Of a stretch of 64,000 bases of DNA, positions 9,781-17,893 are shown piece by piece (positions within the stretch are counted from its first letter, which is position 1; each line of letters starts with the position of its first letter). The position numbers and the translations under genes were made by a program. The notes under the pieces were generated by a model. It did not search any database, was not told where the DNA came from, and saw only the letters and a list, made by a program, of their open reading frames with translations. Source of the stretch: Candidatus Methylomirabilis lanthanidiphila (GTDB lineage: Bacteria > Methylomirabilota > Methylomirabilia > Methylomirabilales > Methylomirabilaceae); the NCBI GenBank assembly GCA_902196205.1, contig CABIKM010000001.1, positions 62,001-126,000 of the forward strand. Reading direction: 5' to 3'.

Positions 9781-10239
9781 ATGGACGTTCAGCGGGTGAT
9801 CGCAGGGCTCAATCGAGTGTTGGCCATCGAATATGCAGCCATGATTCAGTACCTCCAGGACAGCGTCCTGATCCAGGGCCTGGAGCGGGCGTACCTCGCC
9901 GACTTCTTCAGGGACCGGGCCAAAGATGAGATGGGACATGCAGAGCGCCTTGGCGACAAGATTGTCGCGTTGGGCGGCATTCCCACCATTGAGCCGGCGC
10001 TGATCACGCAATCGCTCGAGGTGGCCGAGATGCTTGGGCAGGGCCTGGCGGCGGAACGTGATGCCCTTGTAGCCCTGAAGGCGCTGTTGCCCGAGGTCCA
10101 GGACGATGTTCCCATCCGGGTGCTGATCGAGCAGCTTTGTTACGATACCCAGGGACACATCGAAAGCTTCGAAAAGCTCCTGGCCCAGAAGCGACTTGTC
10201 ATTGCTACCAAAGAAGTGCGCCTCAAACAGGTTGCCTGA
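9781..10239 (+). CDS. Bacterioferritin-like diiron protein
   Basis: A 152-residue four-helix protein of bacterioferritin length, with an AAAGGAGG-type site just before the start. Ligands visible by position are E17 (LAIEYAAM), E50 and H53 (KDEMGHAE), E92 (LAAERDAL) and H126 (GHIESF). M51 fits the methionine that binds haem at the bacterioferritin dimer interface. The glutamate expected three residues before H126 appears to be T123, so one ferroxidase ligand may be missing. The expected role is iron storage or detoxification in the cytoplasm. It is adjacent to the decayed iron-uptake locus and divergent from the XRE regulator. Confidence 0.78.
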   Translation: MDVQRVIAGLNRVLAIEYAAMIQYLQDSVLIQGLERAYLADFFRDRAKDEMGHAERLGDKIVALGGIPTIEPALITQSLEVAEMLGQGLAAERDALVALKALLPEVQDDVPIRVLIEQLCYDTQGHIESFEKLLAQKRLVIATKEVRLKQVA

Positions 10240-10269
10240 TCCAAGACCGCTGCTTCCTCGTCGGAACCC

Positions 10270-10632
10270 TCAGGGACAGAGCGAGAGGCCCAATCCTTGA
10301 GGGTTCCTGTGTGTGCCTTTGGCGATTTTGCATGTCATTTTCAATTGCGGAGCAGACGATTTCACTCGACCTGCGCCCCTCCCCAGAATCGCCCTCAGGG
10401 CCCCGATCTGAAGCGTATCGAGCTGGATGCGCCTCTGGATATACCAGCCGATCCCCTCACCGCAGCCTAGCAGTCGAAGCTCTATCTTCGTTTTGCCTTC
10501 AGAGGCCAAAAGGACGACCTCAAGTCGTGTCGTTCCGTCCTCATTGAACTGACCGCCGAGGATGAACTCCTTTTCCTGGAAGGCCGTCTCCCTGGGCCCT
10601 CCCTCTTTTGCTATCCGGTGTTCTTGCAGCAT
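10270..10632 (-). CDS. Hypothetical protein, 120 residues
   Basis: The start is the ATG preceded by a strong AAGGAGG site rather than an upstream ATG. The sequence has no signal peptide or membrane segment. A central beta-rich stretch (TTRLEVVLLASEGKTKIELR, then GWYIQRRIQLDTLQ) suggests a small folded domain. No family is recognised. It converges on the bacterioferritin-like gene, with only about 30 bases between the two stop codons. Confidence 0.55.
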   Translation of the reverse strand: MLQEHRIAKEGGPRETAFQEKEFILGGQFNEDGTTRLEVVLLASEGKTKIELRLLGCGEGIGWYIQRRIQLDTLQIGALRAILGRGAGRVKSSAPQLKMTCKIAKGTHRNPQGLGLSLCP

Positions 10633-10683
10633 ATGACAACCTCCTTGCCATTTATACATGACGACATAAGTCTCAGACTGTTT

Positions 10684-10745
10684 GTCATTCCGGGCTTGAC
10701 CCGGAATCCAGTGCCTTTCTGGTTTCCCGCTTTCGCGGGAATGAC
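10684..10745. repeat. Intergenic palindromic repeat (GTCATTCC...GGAATGAC)
   Basis: The outer arms GTCATTCC and GGAATGAC enclose two smaller hairpins, one around CCGGGCTTGACCCGG and one around CCCGCTTTCGCGGG. This is the look of a dispersed extragenic palindrome. It fills most of the gap between the hypothetical gene and the membrane protein gene. Confidence 0.8.
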
Positions 10746-10811
10746 GGCTCTTGTTGCGGTTGATGACGCTACATATCGATCGTAAATAGTACCGTGACCC
10801 TCTTTACGATC

Positions 10812-11324
10812 TCATTCTGCCTTTCGGAGATCGTCCCGGTAGGCGTTGGGAACCTTCATGTAAAGCGCACCAAGGACGGAGACGATCAGCGCTGCCATGG
10901 TGGTCTGAAGGAGGAGGAAAGCGCCGATCTTGAGGTAGGCGAAGGAGGGGTGCGCAAACCGGATCAACCAACCCGCGGCCTCGTTGGAAATCGCCGACAG
11001 GAAGGTCAGGTGTATCAGCCAGATCTTGACCAAAGGCCTGAAGGGTACGAACAGCACGAGGTGGCTCAGCGTCAGGATGAAGATGCCCATGGCCAGGAGA
11101 TGGAAATGGCTGATCTCGAGCAGGACCTTGTAGCTGCGAGGGGGCATGAACTGCGCCTCTGACCCCCTGTAGTGGGTGACGACGGACTCGTAATCAAGCC
11201 CCATCTGATTAAAGAAGAACAATGCGTTGGTAAGCCACAGGCCCGCACTGTAGACGAGAAACCACAGAATGATGGCGCGAAGCAGCCGGTTCTGGGTCCA
11301 CTCCCCCGTGACGACAAAACGCAT
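10812..11324 (-). CDS. Four-helix integral membrane protein, His-rich, beside an FMN-binding protein
   Basis: A 170-residue protein with about four membrane helices: around 14-37, 70-92, 100-118 and 128-152. The second helix region carries several histidines (EISHFHLLAMG, then LSHLVLF), which could bind haem as in small b-type cytochromes. No haem motif can be proven from sequence alone. Its start codon overlaps the stop of the FMN-binding protein by one base (TAATG), so the two are coupled and probably form one inner-membrane redox unit. Confidence 0.65.
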   Translation of the reverse strand: MRFVVTGEWTQNRLLRAIILWFLVYSAGLWLTNALFFFNQMGLDYESVVTHYRGSEAQFMPPRSYKVLLEISHFHLLAMGIFILTLSHLVLFVPFRPLVKIWLIHLTFLSAISNEAAGWLIRFAHPSFAYLKIGAFLLLQTTMAALIVSVLGALYMKVPNAYRDDLRKAE

Positions 11325-11869
11325 TACCGTTCTCCTTTTGCGATCAACACTTGGTAGAGGGCGAGCACCTTGCGGACCGATTCGGCCATGGCCCGGGCGG
11401 TCAAGGTCGCCCCGGTGATTCCCGCGATCCTGCCCCCCACCCGGAGATCCGTGGTGAGCCGTGCCTGATCGAACTGCTTAAGCCAGCGTTCCGGCGGGAG
11501 GTAGTCCAGAGGCTCATAGAAGGCCAGGATCAGCGTGGACGCCACCCGCCCATCAGGAGTGAGTACAACCATGACGGCCTCGGGAAGAGTGCGGACGGTG
11601 TGCGCATCGATCATGGCGTAACCCAGCAGTTTCTCACCCCGCCTTCCCAGATACATTGTCACAAGTTTCGAATCAAGTCGCGTGCGCGCGAGGGTCTCCA
11701 CCTGCTTCTGCTGGTCCTCCGTCAAAATAAACGTCTTATTCTCAATGCCATCGGCCTCCGGGAAGGCCGCCTTGATGGCCTCGTCCTTGGCATAAAAGAC
11801 CTTGGCAAGCAGGTTGCCGGGTGATGCGAAGACCAGCGCGATAAGTACCAGGATGGTCAAGACACGCAT
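11324..11869 (-). CDS. Exported FMN-binding domain protein (RnfG/NqrC-like)
   Basis: A 181-residue protein with an N-terminal signal peptide (MRVLTILVLIALVFA). The ATG at 11869 is preferred over one 90 bases upstream because that extension is low-complexity Arg/Pro/Ser. Near the C-terminus is ITGATLTARA, the flavinylation motif in which FMN is ester-linked to threonine (T155), as in NqrC and RnfG. An ApbE flavin transferase is encoded close by on the same strand and would supply the modification. It likely works outside the inner membrane as an electron carrier for the coupled membrane protein; that role is inference. Confidence 0.82.
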   Translation of the reverse strand: MRVLTILVLIALVFASPGNLLAKVFYAKDEAIKAAFPEADGIENKTFILTEDQQKQVETLARTRLDSKLVTMYLGRRGEKLLGYAMIDAHTVRTLPEAVMVVLTPDGRVASTLILAFYEPLDYLPPERWLKQFDQARLTTDLRVGGRIAGITGATLTARAMAESVRKVLALYQVLIAKGER

Positions 11870-11974
11870 CTGCCTTCTCCTTGAGCTCGGGGGTGATGGG
11901 GGCCTTCGAGGCGCGCTGCTCTGCCGCCTCGTGGCCCCCGTGAACCCCCGTTGCATCATCCGCGCTGGCGCCGG

Positions 11975-13435
11975 CTAAAAGATGAAGCCAAGGCCGGCAG
12001 TAAACTCGTCGGCGATCTCGCCGGCCCTCGGGTCGAGATTGCGATAGTCGAACTTGACCACGATGTTGGGAATCGGTTTGAAGCTAAAACCTGCGTTGAA
12101 CACCTCAAGCTCCCGCGACCTGTTGGGGGTGAAGCCGGAGGGGACATCGGCCTGGGTATCGAGCCGCTCGTATCGGAAGAATGGAGCCAGCGACATCGTG
12201 GTCTCTGGCCATAGCAGCGGCAGGATATCATAACTGGCCTCCGCATAGCCACCCACAATACGCTTGCTGACGGGACCATCGCTCCCCTTGCCCCTGGCCA
12301 CTAGGTCGGCGCTCAGAGCGGCGGCGTCACTGATGTGCCCCTGCGCGAACAGCGCGCGGAGTTGCAGCCCTCGATACTGATACTGGCCATGGAACTCGTA
12401 AAGTGTAAAGGTCGCATCGATCTTTTTCCCTGCGTACGTGTCATCCTGTTCGGTGTCGCCCCAGAAGAATGAGCCTCCCAACTGGACACCCGGGATCGGG
12501 CTGTAATCGAGCCGACCCGTCCAGGCCACGTTCTCAAACAGAGCTCGGTTTCCGCTCTGACGGCCTCCTCGGATATTGGCACTGGTAAAGCCTTTGGCGT
12601 TGAGGCTGTTTGTAACATAGGTCCGGTACGTCAGCCCCGGCAGAATCGTACCGTGAAGTCCCACCCCCAGCTCCCGCCAGGTGGTCGGAATGATCCGTTG
12701 CTCCACCTCCGGACGCTGGTTGCCGAAGTAGAACGGGGGCTCGTGAACCTCGTTCAGAAATCCCATCGGGATCAGGACCAGCCCCGCTCTGAGGTTGGCC
12801 TGTTCCTTCCAGAGAAAATCCAGGGTGGCGAACTCGATTTCGACATCCCCACCGCCTGAGCTCGTCGTGGGCTGAACCTTGGCATGCTCGTACTCGATTT
12901 CTGTGTTCAGGACGAACCGGTCGGAGAACTTGTACCCGACATAGGTGACGAAACGGACGAGGTCTCCGACATTGCGTTTCTTGGCCGACCCCTTGTTGTC
13001 GTCGATGAAGAAGATGGCGTTGGCTTCGCCGTAGCCGCCGATCGAGAGTCCTCTCGGCACCTGGAACACCTTCGATGCCGCCGGACCCAGACCGTAGGCG
13101 CTCTTATACTCGACCGTCTCAGGCAGGATGTATCTGCTCTTGATCGCCTCCATCTCCTCAGCGAGAACGCTGGTCTTTCGCTCCTGTTCTTCTCCTCGCT
13201 TGGCCTGCTCTCGCAGCGCCTCCGCATCTTTGGCGGCCCGCTCCTTCTCGACCGCCTCGATGTCCCTCATCCTTCGGTCCTGCTCCTGCTTGTCCTGCTT
13301 GAGCTGTTCGATTTGGCCCTGAAGCTCCTTCAGTTGCCGCTCCAGAACCTCCAATGGTGGTGGCGCCGCAACCGCCATGATGGGCGAGACGATCCCGACC
13401 ATCAATGCGGCCGTGAGGCATCGCAACCGCTTCAT
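11975..13435 (-). CDS. Outer-membrane porin with N-terminal coiled coil
   Basis: A 486-residue protein: a signal peptide (MKRLRCLTAALMVGIVSPIM, then AVAA), a charged coiled coil over residues about 28-95 (LERQLKELQGQIEQLKQDKQ), then a beta-barrel of alternating strands. It ends in the barrel-terminal phenylalanine GLGFIF. The coiled coil may form a trimeric stalk as in SLH- or OprO-like porins. Its place between an FMN-binding protein and ApbE suggests a role in passage of a redox substrate or metal; the substrate is unknown. Confidence 0.82.
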   Translation of the reverse strand: MKRLRCLTAALMVGIVSPIMAVAAPPPLEVLERQLKELQGQIEQLKQDKQEQDRRMRDIEAVEKERAAKDAEALREQAKRGEEQERKTSVLAEEMEAIKSRYILPETVEYKSAYGLGPAASKVFQVPRGLSIGGYGEANAIFFIDDNKGSAKKRNVGDLVRFVTYVGYKFSDRFVLNTEIEYEHAKVQPTTSSGGGDVEIEFATLDFLWKEQANLRAGLVLIPMGFLNEVHEPPFYFGNQRPEVEQRIIPTTWRELGVGLHGTILPGLTYRTYVTNSLNAKGFTSANIRGGRQSGNRALFENVAWTGRLDYSPIPGVQLGGSFFWGDTEQDDTYAGKKIDATFTLYEFHGQYQYRGLQLRALFAQGHISDAAALSADLVARGKGSDGPVSKRIVGGYAEASYDILPLLWPETTMSLAPFFRYERLDTQADVPSGFTPNRSRELEVFNAGFSFKPIPNIVVKFDYRNLDPRAGEIADEFTAGLGFIF

Positions 13436-13540
13436 CCCCTCCTCCTTTTGATTGTGTTGTCACATGTGTGGGTCAGCAGATCATCGTTCAGGCGAGACAG
13501 CACAACAGTGTCATCCACATCTCCTTTCCGTGTCGGCAGG

Positions 13541-14647
13541 CTATCCTTCAAGTTCCGCACCGCGGTCCAGGAGTTCCACCCGGCCACGGAGCCCAGGCGT
13601 GATCCACACCGATACCTTCTCCGGATGGCGAGCGACCGGGGTGACCACGATCCCCTCGATCCCCGGCACACGTTGGATGAAGGCCATCGCGCCCGTCCCG
13701 TTGACCATGGCGGCAGTGGCCAGACCGTCGGCGCGCATCGCACTGTGGGCAATAACCGTTGCGCTCAGTGCGCCATCTGCCGGCATTCCGGTTCGAGGGT
13801 GCAGCAGATGTCCATACTGCCGCCCGCCGATCGTGTTGTAGCGAAAGTAATTTCCGGATGTCGCGACAGCCGCATCCTCAACCAGCACCGAAAGCAACAG
13901 CCTCGAAGGCGCAAGAGGATGCCGCAGGCCGATCCTCCAGGCCCCACCGTCCCGGTTGCGGCCGACAACCCGGAGGTCGCCCCCCGCGTCAATCAGCCCG
14001 CTGCGTATGCCGTCACGCGCAAATGACTCTGCCGCGACGTCAACGGCATACCCCTTCGCGATCCCACCCAGGTCGATTCCCATACCCGAGCGTTGAAGCC
14101 GAACGCTGCGGCTGTTGGGATCAAGCGACAGTCCATCATGTCCTACCAGGCCGAGAGCCGCCTCGGTCTCCTGCGATGACGGAAGCCGATCTTTTTTCGT
14201 CGTGCCTCGCCAAAGCTGCACCAACGGGTGGATGGTGACATCAAAGGCCCCGTCGCTCGTCAGCCCTAGGCGCTTCGCCTCTGTCAGTACGGCGAAGGTC
14301 TCCTGCCCAACTGCGACAGCGCGTGTGGCAGCCATGCGGTTCACTAGACCGATCTCACTGTCGTGCCGAAAGGTACTCATCAGGCGGTCCACGTTCTCCA
14401 TCCGCTGGAGACCGGCCTCGATCGCGTTCCTGGCGAACGAGAGGTCGGGGTGATTCGTCTCGATCTCCACGACCGTACCCATAAGCGGCCGGCCGAGGGT
14501 AAGCGTGTGCATCTTGGCGTTGCCCCGCGCCGTTCCGGGCGAGAGCAGCCCGATGAGCGTTCCTCCGGCGCTTCCCGCGATCGCCATCAGGAACCGTCTT
14601 CGACTGCAATCGAACTGATCAAGAACCGACAGATCGCGTGTACTCAC
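13541..14647 (-). CDS. apbE: ApbE-family FAD:protein FMN transferase
   Basis: A 368-residue protein with a twin-arginine signal (CSRRRFLMAIAGSAGG), so it acts in the periplasm. Conserved ApbE features are GTVVEIE, the DRLMSTFRHDSEI region, GIDLGGIAKGYAVD and SGLIDAGGDLRV. ApbE moves FMN from FAD to a threonine in its target protein. The clear target here is the FMN-binding protein on the same strand beyond the porin gene. It is followed 18 bases upstream by the multicopper oxidase, so the two are probably co-transcribed. Confidence 0.92.
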   Translation of the reverse strand: MSTRDLSVLDQFDCSRRRFLMAIAGSAGGTLIGLLSPGTARGNAKMHTLTLGRPLMGTVVEIETNHPDLSFARNAIEAGLQRMENVDRLMSTFRHDSEIGLVNRMAATRAVAVGQETFAVLTEAKRLGLTSDGAFDVTIHPLVQLWRGTTKKDRLPSSQETEAALGLVGHDGLSLDPNSRSVRLQRSGMGIDLGGIAKGYAVDVAAESFARDGIRSGLIDAGGDLRVVGRNRDGGAWRIGLRHPLAPSRLLLSVLVEDAAVATSGNYFRYNTIGGRQYGHLLHPRTGMPADGALSATVIAHSAMRADGLATAAMVNGTGAMAFIQRVPGIEGIVVTPVARHPEKVSVWITPGLRGRVELLDRGAELEG

Positions 14648-14665
14648 GTTGTGAAAATCTCCTTG

Positions 14666-15826
14666 CTATTCGGTGACCGTAAACAGCGCCATCATTCCCG
14701 CATCGATGTGGTCGTTCACGTGACAGTGATACAGCCAGGTACCCGGAACGTCCGGCGTCATGTCCGCCGTCTTCATACTTCCGGGCAGCAATTCCACCAT
14801 ATCCATGCGCATCCCCATTATCAGCGCGGTCTGACCGTGCCAATGCGGCGTATGCAGATCCACCTCAGTCCCATAGGCCTGCAGATACCAGCGCACCCGT
14901 TCGCCCTGCTTCATGGTCAGTCCAGGTAGATTGCCATAGACGTAACCGTTAACCACATGCATGAGGTTACTTTCCCGAAAATCCTCATCCTCCAGTCGCT
15001 TCTTCAGCACCCGGCGCGGCTTGCTAGTGAATCGTTCAACGTTCTGCTCTAAATAATGGCTGGCGTTTTCATCAAACACGGTAAAGAGGGTCACGAACTC
15101 CCGGTCGATATCCTTGGGCGAGCCATCCGGGTTGGCGCTTCCTTTGCGTGTGATAATGAGCGGCCCGATGAGCCCGGTGTTCGTATCTTTCGGCTCGTCA
15201 GTATGAGAGTGGTACATCCAGGCAAGGGAGCTGCCATCCATCGGTCCCGGACCGGCCCGCTCCGGAACGAGCCAGATATAGGTGTGGGTCCCGTCCGGGG
15301 GAACGGCGTCGTCGGCCTTATCGGATCCCGAGGTGCCGTCGTTGTACGGCGTCCCCTCAGAGCTTTTCGCGTACAGGACGCCGTGCGGGTGCATGCTGGC
15401 GGGAAAGCCGGTCATGTTCTTAAAGACGACCTGAATCGTGTCTCCTACTTCTGCGCGGATAACGGGGCCCATGATGCCCAGGTGTTCCCATCTTGGATCG
15501 ACAGGCTTCAGCGTCGTGAAGGCGCCGTCCGTAAACTCACGGTAGGCGGCTTTCTGATATACTTTGCCGATCCGCTCTTTGCCGCTGTGAACAAACACAT
15601 TTTCGGTCTCGCCAAACGCGGCGCCGCTGATCTGGTTGATACCGGTCGGGGCGTAGTCCCAGTCCACATCGACAGCCGCAATAAAGTACATGCGGGTCTG
15701 CTGCGCCATGGCGGATGTACACCCGATCAGCATCGTGAGGACGGGTACGAACAACAGCAGGAGACGCCTCAACTCCCAATTCCTGCCTGACCGACAAACA
15801 ACAAGAGATCGCCGTGAGTCGTGCAT
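14666..15826 (-). CDS. Multicopper oxidase, ceruloplasmin-like, probable lipoprotein
   Basis: A 386-residue protein. The ATG at 15826 is chosen because AGGAGGAA stands seven bases before it; the open frame upstream is repeat DNA. A signal ends in the lipobox LIGC (C36). Copper ligands are visible as HPH (146-148), HSH (206-208), HTPHWH (325-330) and HCHVNDH followed by M378/379, which covers type 1, 2 and 3 sites. Such oxidases couple O2 reduction to oxidation of Fe2+, Cu+ or other donors in the periplasm. Neighbouring ApbE and FMN proteins suggest metal redox chemistry. Confidence 0.85.
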   Translation of the reverse strand: MHDSRRSLVVCRSGRNWELRRLLLLFVPVLTMLIGCTSAMAQQTRMYFIAAVDVDWDYAPTGINQISGAAFGETENVFVHSGKERIGKVYQKAAYREFTDGAFTTLKPVDPRWEHLGIMGPVIRAEVGDTIQVVFKNMTGFPASMHPHGVLYAKSSEGTPYNDGTSGSDKADDAVPPDGTHTYIWLVPERAGPGPMDGSSLAWMYHSHTDEPKDTNTGLIGPLIITRKGSANPDGSPKDIDREFVTLFTVFDENASHYLEQNVERFTSKPRRVLKKRLEDEDFRESNLMHVVNGYVYGNLPGLTMKQGERVRWYLQAYGTEVDLHTPHWHGQTALIMGMRMDMVELLPGSMKTADMTPDVPGTWLYHCHVNDHIDAGMMALFTVTE

Positions 15827-15854
15827 AATATTCCTCCTCATTTTGGAATGTGGG

Positions 15855-15920
15855 TCTGTTTGGTCTATCTGGTCTCTCTCGTCGATTTGGTCCATTTGGT
15901 CCATTCGGTCTCTCTGATCC
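15855..15920. repeat. Nine-base-period tandem repeat upstream of the copper oxidase
   Basis: Seven units of nine bases (TCTGTTTGG, TCTATCTGG, TCGATTTGG, TCCATTTGG and variants). The complementary tract at about 15921-15953 contains partly inverted copies (AGACCAGACAGACAAAC). The minus-strand frame reads Asp-Gln-X triplets but has no independent start. It fills most of the gap between the copper oxidase and the DUF151 gene. Confidence 0.8.
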
Positions 15921-15974
15921 AGACCAAACGACGGAATAGACCAGACAGACAAACGGACATTTTTTGAGAACGGT

Positions 15975-16484
15975 TCATTGAGCAAAGTCCGCAGGCTTGA
16001 TCTTGTCCAGCCATGAGGCCGTCTCCGCATCTGCCGGCAGGGGATCCTGCCGGCGCCCGGCATCCTTCGCTTCAACGAGCTTTGCCAGCGTCTCGGTCGC
16101 AAACACCGGCACCCGGAGACGAATGGCCAGAGCGAGCGCATCGGCGGTGTGGCACGTCGCCGCCGTATCGAGGGCGCCGGTTTGCATCTTGACGGTGGCC
16201 ACGACCATATCGCCTCCCGAGGCGTCCAGAATGACCGAGGTAATCCCAATGCCGCCGGGTGAGAGCAGGCCCTCGATAAGCGCATAGAGCGAATTTGCAT
16301 GACACCGACACGCAGGGCGGTTGCTCTCGATCTGAAGCTCGCTTGCAATGCGGTGTGCCTCTTCGCGTGTTAAGGCGATCCACAGTTTCCATCCGGCTGA
16401 GGAGTCCAGGATCAGGGCTGTCTTACACGCCTTCCGGCATCGGTGAAGTCCTTGGATGCTCATCTGCCTTAATGACATTTCCAT
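15975..16484 (-). CDS. Bifunctional nuclease (DUF151) family protein
   Basis: A 169-residue protein. Residues about 20-145 fit the DUF151/BFN domain: LWIALTREEAHRIASELQ, RPACRCHANSLYALIEGLL, and HTADALALAIRLRVPVFAT. Plant BFN members have nuclease activity on RNA and DNA. In bacteria the domain is widespread with little proven function. A cysteine-containing N-terminal extension (GLHRCRKACKTA) is unusual. It is separated from the copper oxidase by repeat DNA, and a link to that cluster is not established. Confidence 0.78.
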   Translation of the reverse strand: MEMSLRQMSIQGLHRCRKACKTALILDSSAGWKLWIALTREEAHRIASELQIESNRPACRCHANSLYALIEGLLSPGGIGITSVILDASGGDMVVATVKMQTGALDTAATCHTADALALAIRLRVPVFATETLAKLVEAKDAGRRQDPLPADAETASWLDKIKPADFAQ

Positions 16485-16707
16485 ACCTCCACTTCGCTGT
16501 CGCCTTGGAACGACACTAGACTTCCTCCGGTGAGGTTGGTAAAATTAAAAAGCCGGGAAGGCCAGAAGACAAAAGGCCCATAGGGTCAGTTGACACAATG
16601 GCCATCCGAGGCAGCAGGCGGCTCCACCGCGCCGGCCGGCAAGCAGGGGGCGGTGGGGTCGCCTTTTCTTGCTTAACGTTCCGCCTTCAGCTATCAGTCC
16701 GTCTGAT

Positions 16708-17841
16708 TCACTGCGCTACCCCATTGATATCGAAACAGACCACATGAGTCGGGTTGGCCTTGACGACAACCACCGCCCCCGGCTCAATAATCCTCGTTGA
16801 ATCCTGGCTGCTATGGATCTTCTGGCCTGACGGCAGACGCACGCAATAAAGGTTGTCGGCGCCGCGGAACTGCCTGGTCAGCACAATCGCCTTGCCCGCC
16901 TGATCGGGAATCAGGTCGATATCATCCGGTCGGATCATCACCTCCACCGCCTGCCCTCCCGCAAGCCCTCGCTGGTTCGGCAATATCCCCAGTTCTGTGG
17001 TAATTCTATCACCCTGGACGAGGCCGGGGATGAAATCGGCAGAGCCGACGAACTGGGCGACAAAACGGCTGGCCGGGGTATGATAGATCGCCTCCGGATG
17101 GTCAAGCTGCTCCAGACGACCGTGGTTTAACACCCCAACCTGATCGGCAATGACAAATGCCTCCTCCTGGTCATGGGTCACGAAGATCGCCGTCGTTCCG
17201 GCCTGGCGAAGAATCGAGCGGACATCTTCCCGCATCTGCGCCCGCATGTCGGCGTCCAGGTTGCTGAACGGCTCATCCAACAACACAACCTGCGGGCTGG
17301 GGGCCAGCGCGCGCGCCAGCGCAACACGCTGCTGTTGCCCGCCTGACAGCTCGTGGGGATATCGCCCCTCGAGCTTCGCGAGTCCGACCAGATCAAGCGC
17401 CTCCGCGATCCGGTTGCGTTGCTGCTCCCCGCTCCACTGGCGCAGGCCGAATGCGACGTTCTCCAGCACCGTGAGGTGCGGGAAGAGCGCATAGCTTTGA
17501 AATACCATGCCCACACCCCGCTGTTCCGGCGGTAAAAAGATATTGTCGTGAGCGACCATTCGGCCGCCGATCTCGATCCGGCCGCAGTCAGGGACCTCGA
17601 ACCCGGCGATCAGGCGGAGCGTCGTGGTCTTCCCGCAGCCGCTGGGTCCCAGCAAGGCCAGAATCTCGCCTTTGTCGACAGAAAAAGAGACCCCATCGAC
17701 CGCCATCACCGAGCCGCCTCCGTACCGCTTGCTGACGTGCTCGACTCGGATGACCGTCGGGCGCGGTGATAAGCTCTGCGCGACCCTCGCCCTTTTAGGG
17801 TGGCCGATCTGTTCCAACTGGATGACCTTCGTTCCTGCCAC
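16708..17841 (-). CDS. fbpC: Fe3+ ABC transporter ATP-binding protein (FbpC type)
   Basis: A 377-residue protein. A GTG start at 17841 with an AGGAGA site is preferred; the longer ATG-started frame would overlap the permease gene. The ATPase domain shows Walker A GPSGCGKTT, signature LSGGQQQR, Walker B VVLLDEPF and the H-loop FVTHDQEEA. A TOBE-like domain follows (VEVMIRPDDIDLI). It energises import through the fused permease encoded next to it. The assignment to iron rests on the binding protein and the FbpB-like permease of the same operon. Confidence 0.88.
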   Translation of the reverse strand: MAGTKVIQLEQIGHPKRARVAQSLSPRPTVIRVEHVSKRYGGGSVMAVDGVSFSVDKGEILALLGPSGCGKTTTLRLIAGFEVPDCGRIEIGGRMVAHDNIFLPPEQRGVGMVFQSYALFPHLTVLENVAFGLRQWSGEQQRNRIAEALDLVGLAKLEGRYPHELSGGQQQRVALARALAPSPQVVLLDEPFSNLDADMRAQMREDVRSILRQAGTTAIFVTHDQEEAFVIADQVGVLNHGRLEQLDHPEAIYHTPASRFVAQFVGSADFIPGLVQGDRITTELGILPNQRGLAGGQAVEVMIRPDDIDLIPDQAGKAIVLTRQFRGADNLYCVRLPSGQKIHSSQDSTRIIEPGAVVVVKANPTHVVCFDINGVAQ

Positions 17842-17893
17842 CGCAATTTCTCCTGTCCTTCTATTCGCTTCGTTATTCAACACGCACATCCGC

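Noticed and set aside
15827-16348. Upstream extension of the multicopper oxidase frame
   Set aside because: It is antisense-type and repeat-coded sequence across the DUF151 gene; a strong AGGAGG site sets the oxidase start at 15826.
16485-16707. Possible riboswitch or terminator upstream of the DUF151 gene and after fbpC
   Set aside because: GC-rich with short inverted segments, but no recognisable aptamer core or T-run.
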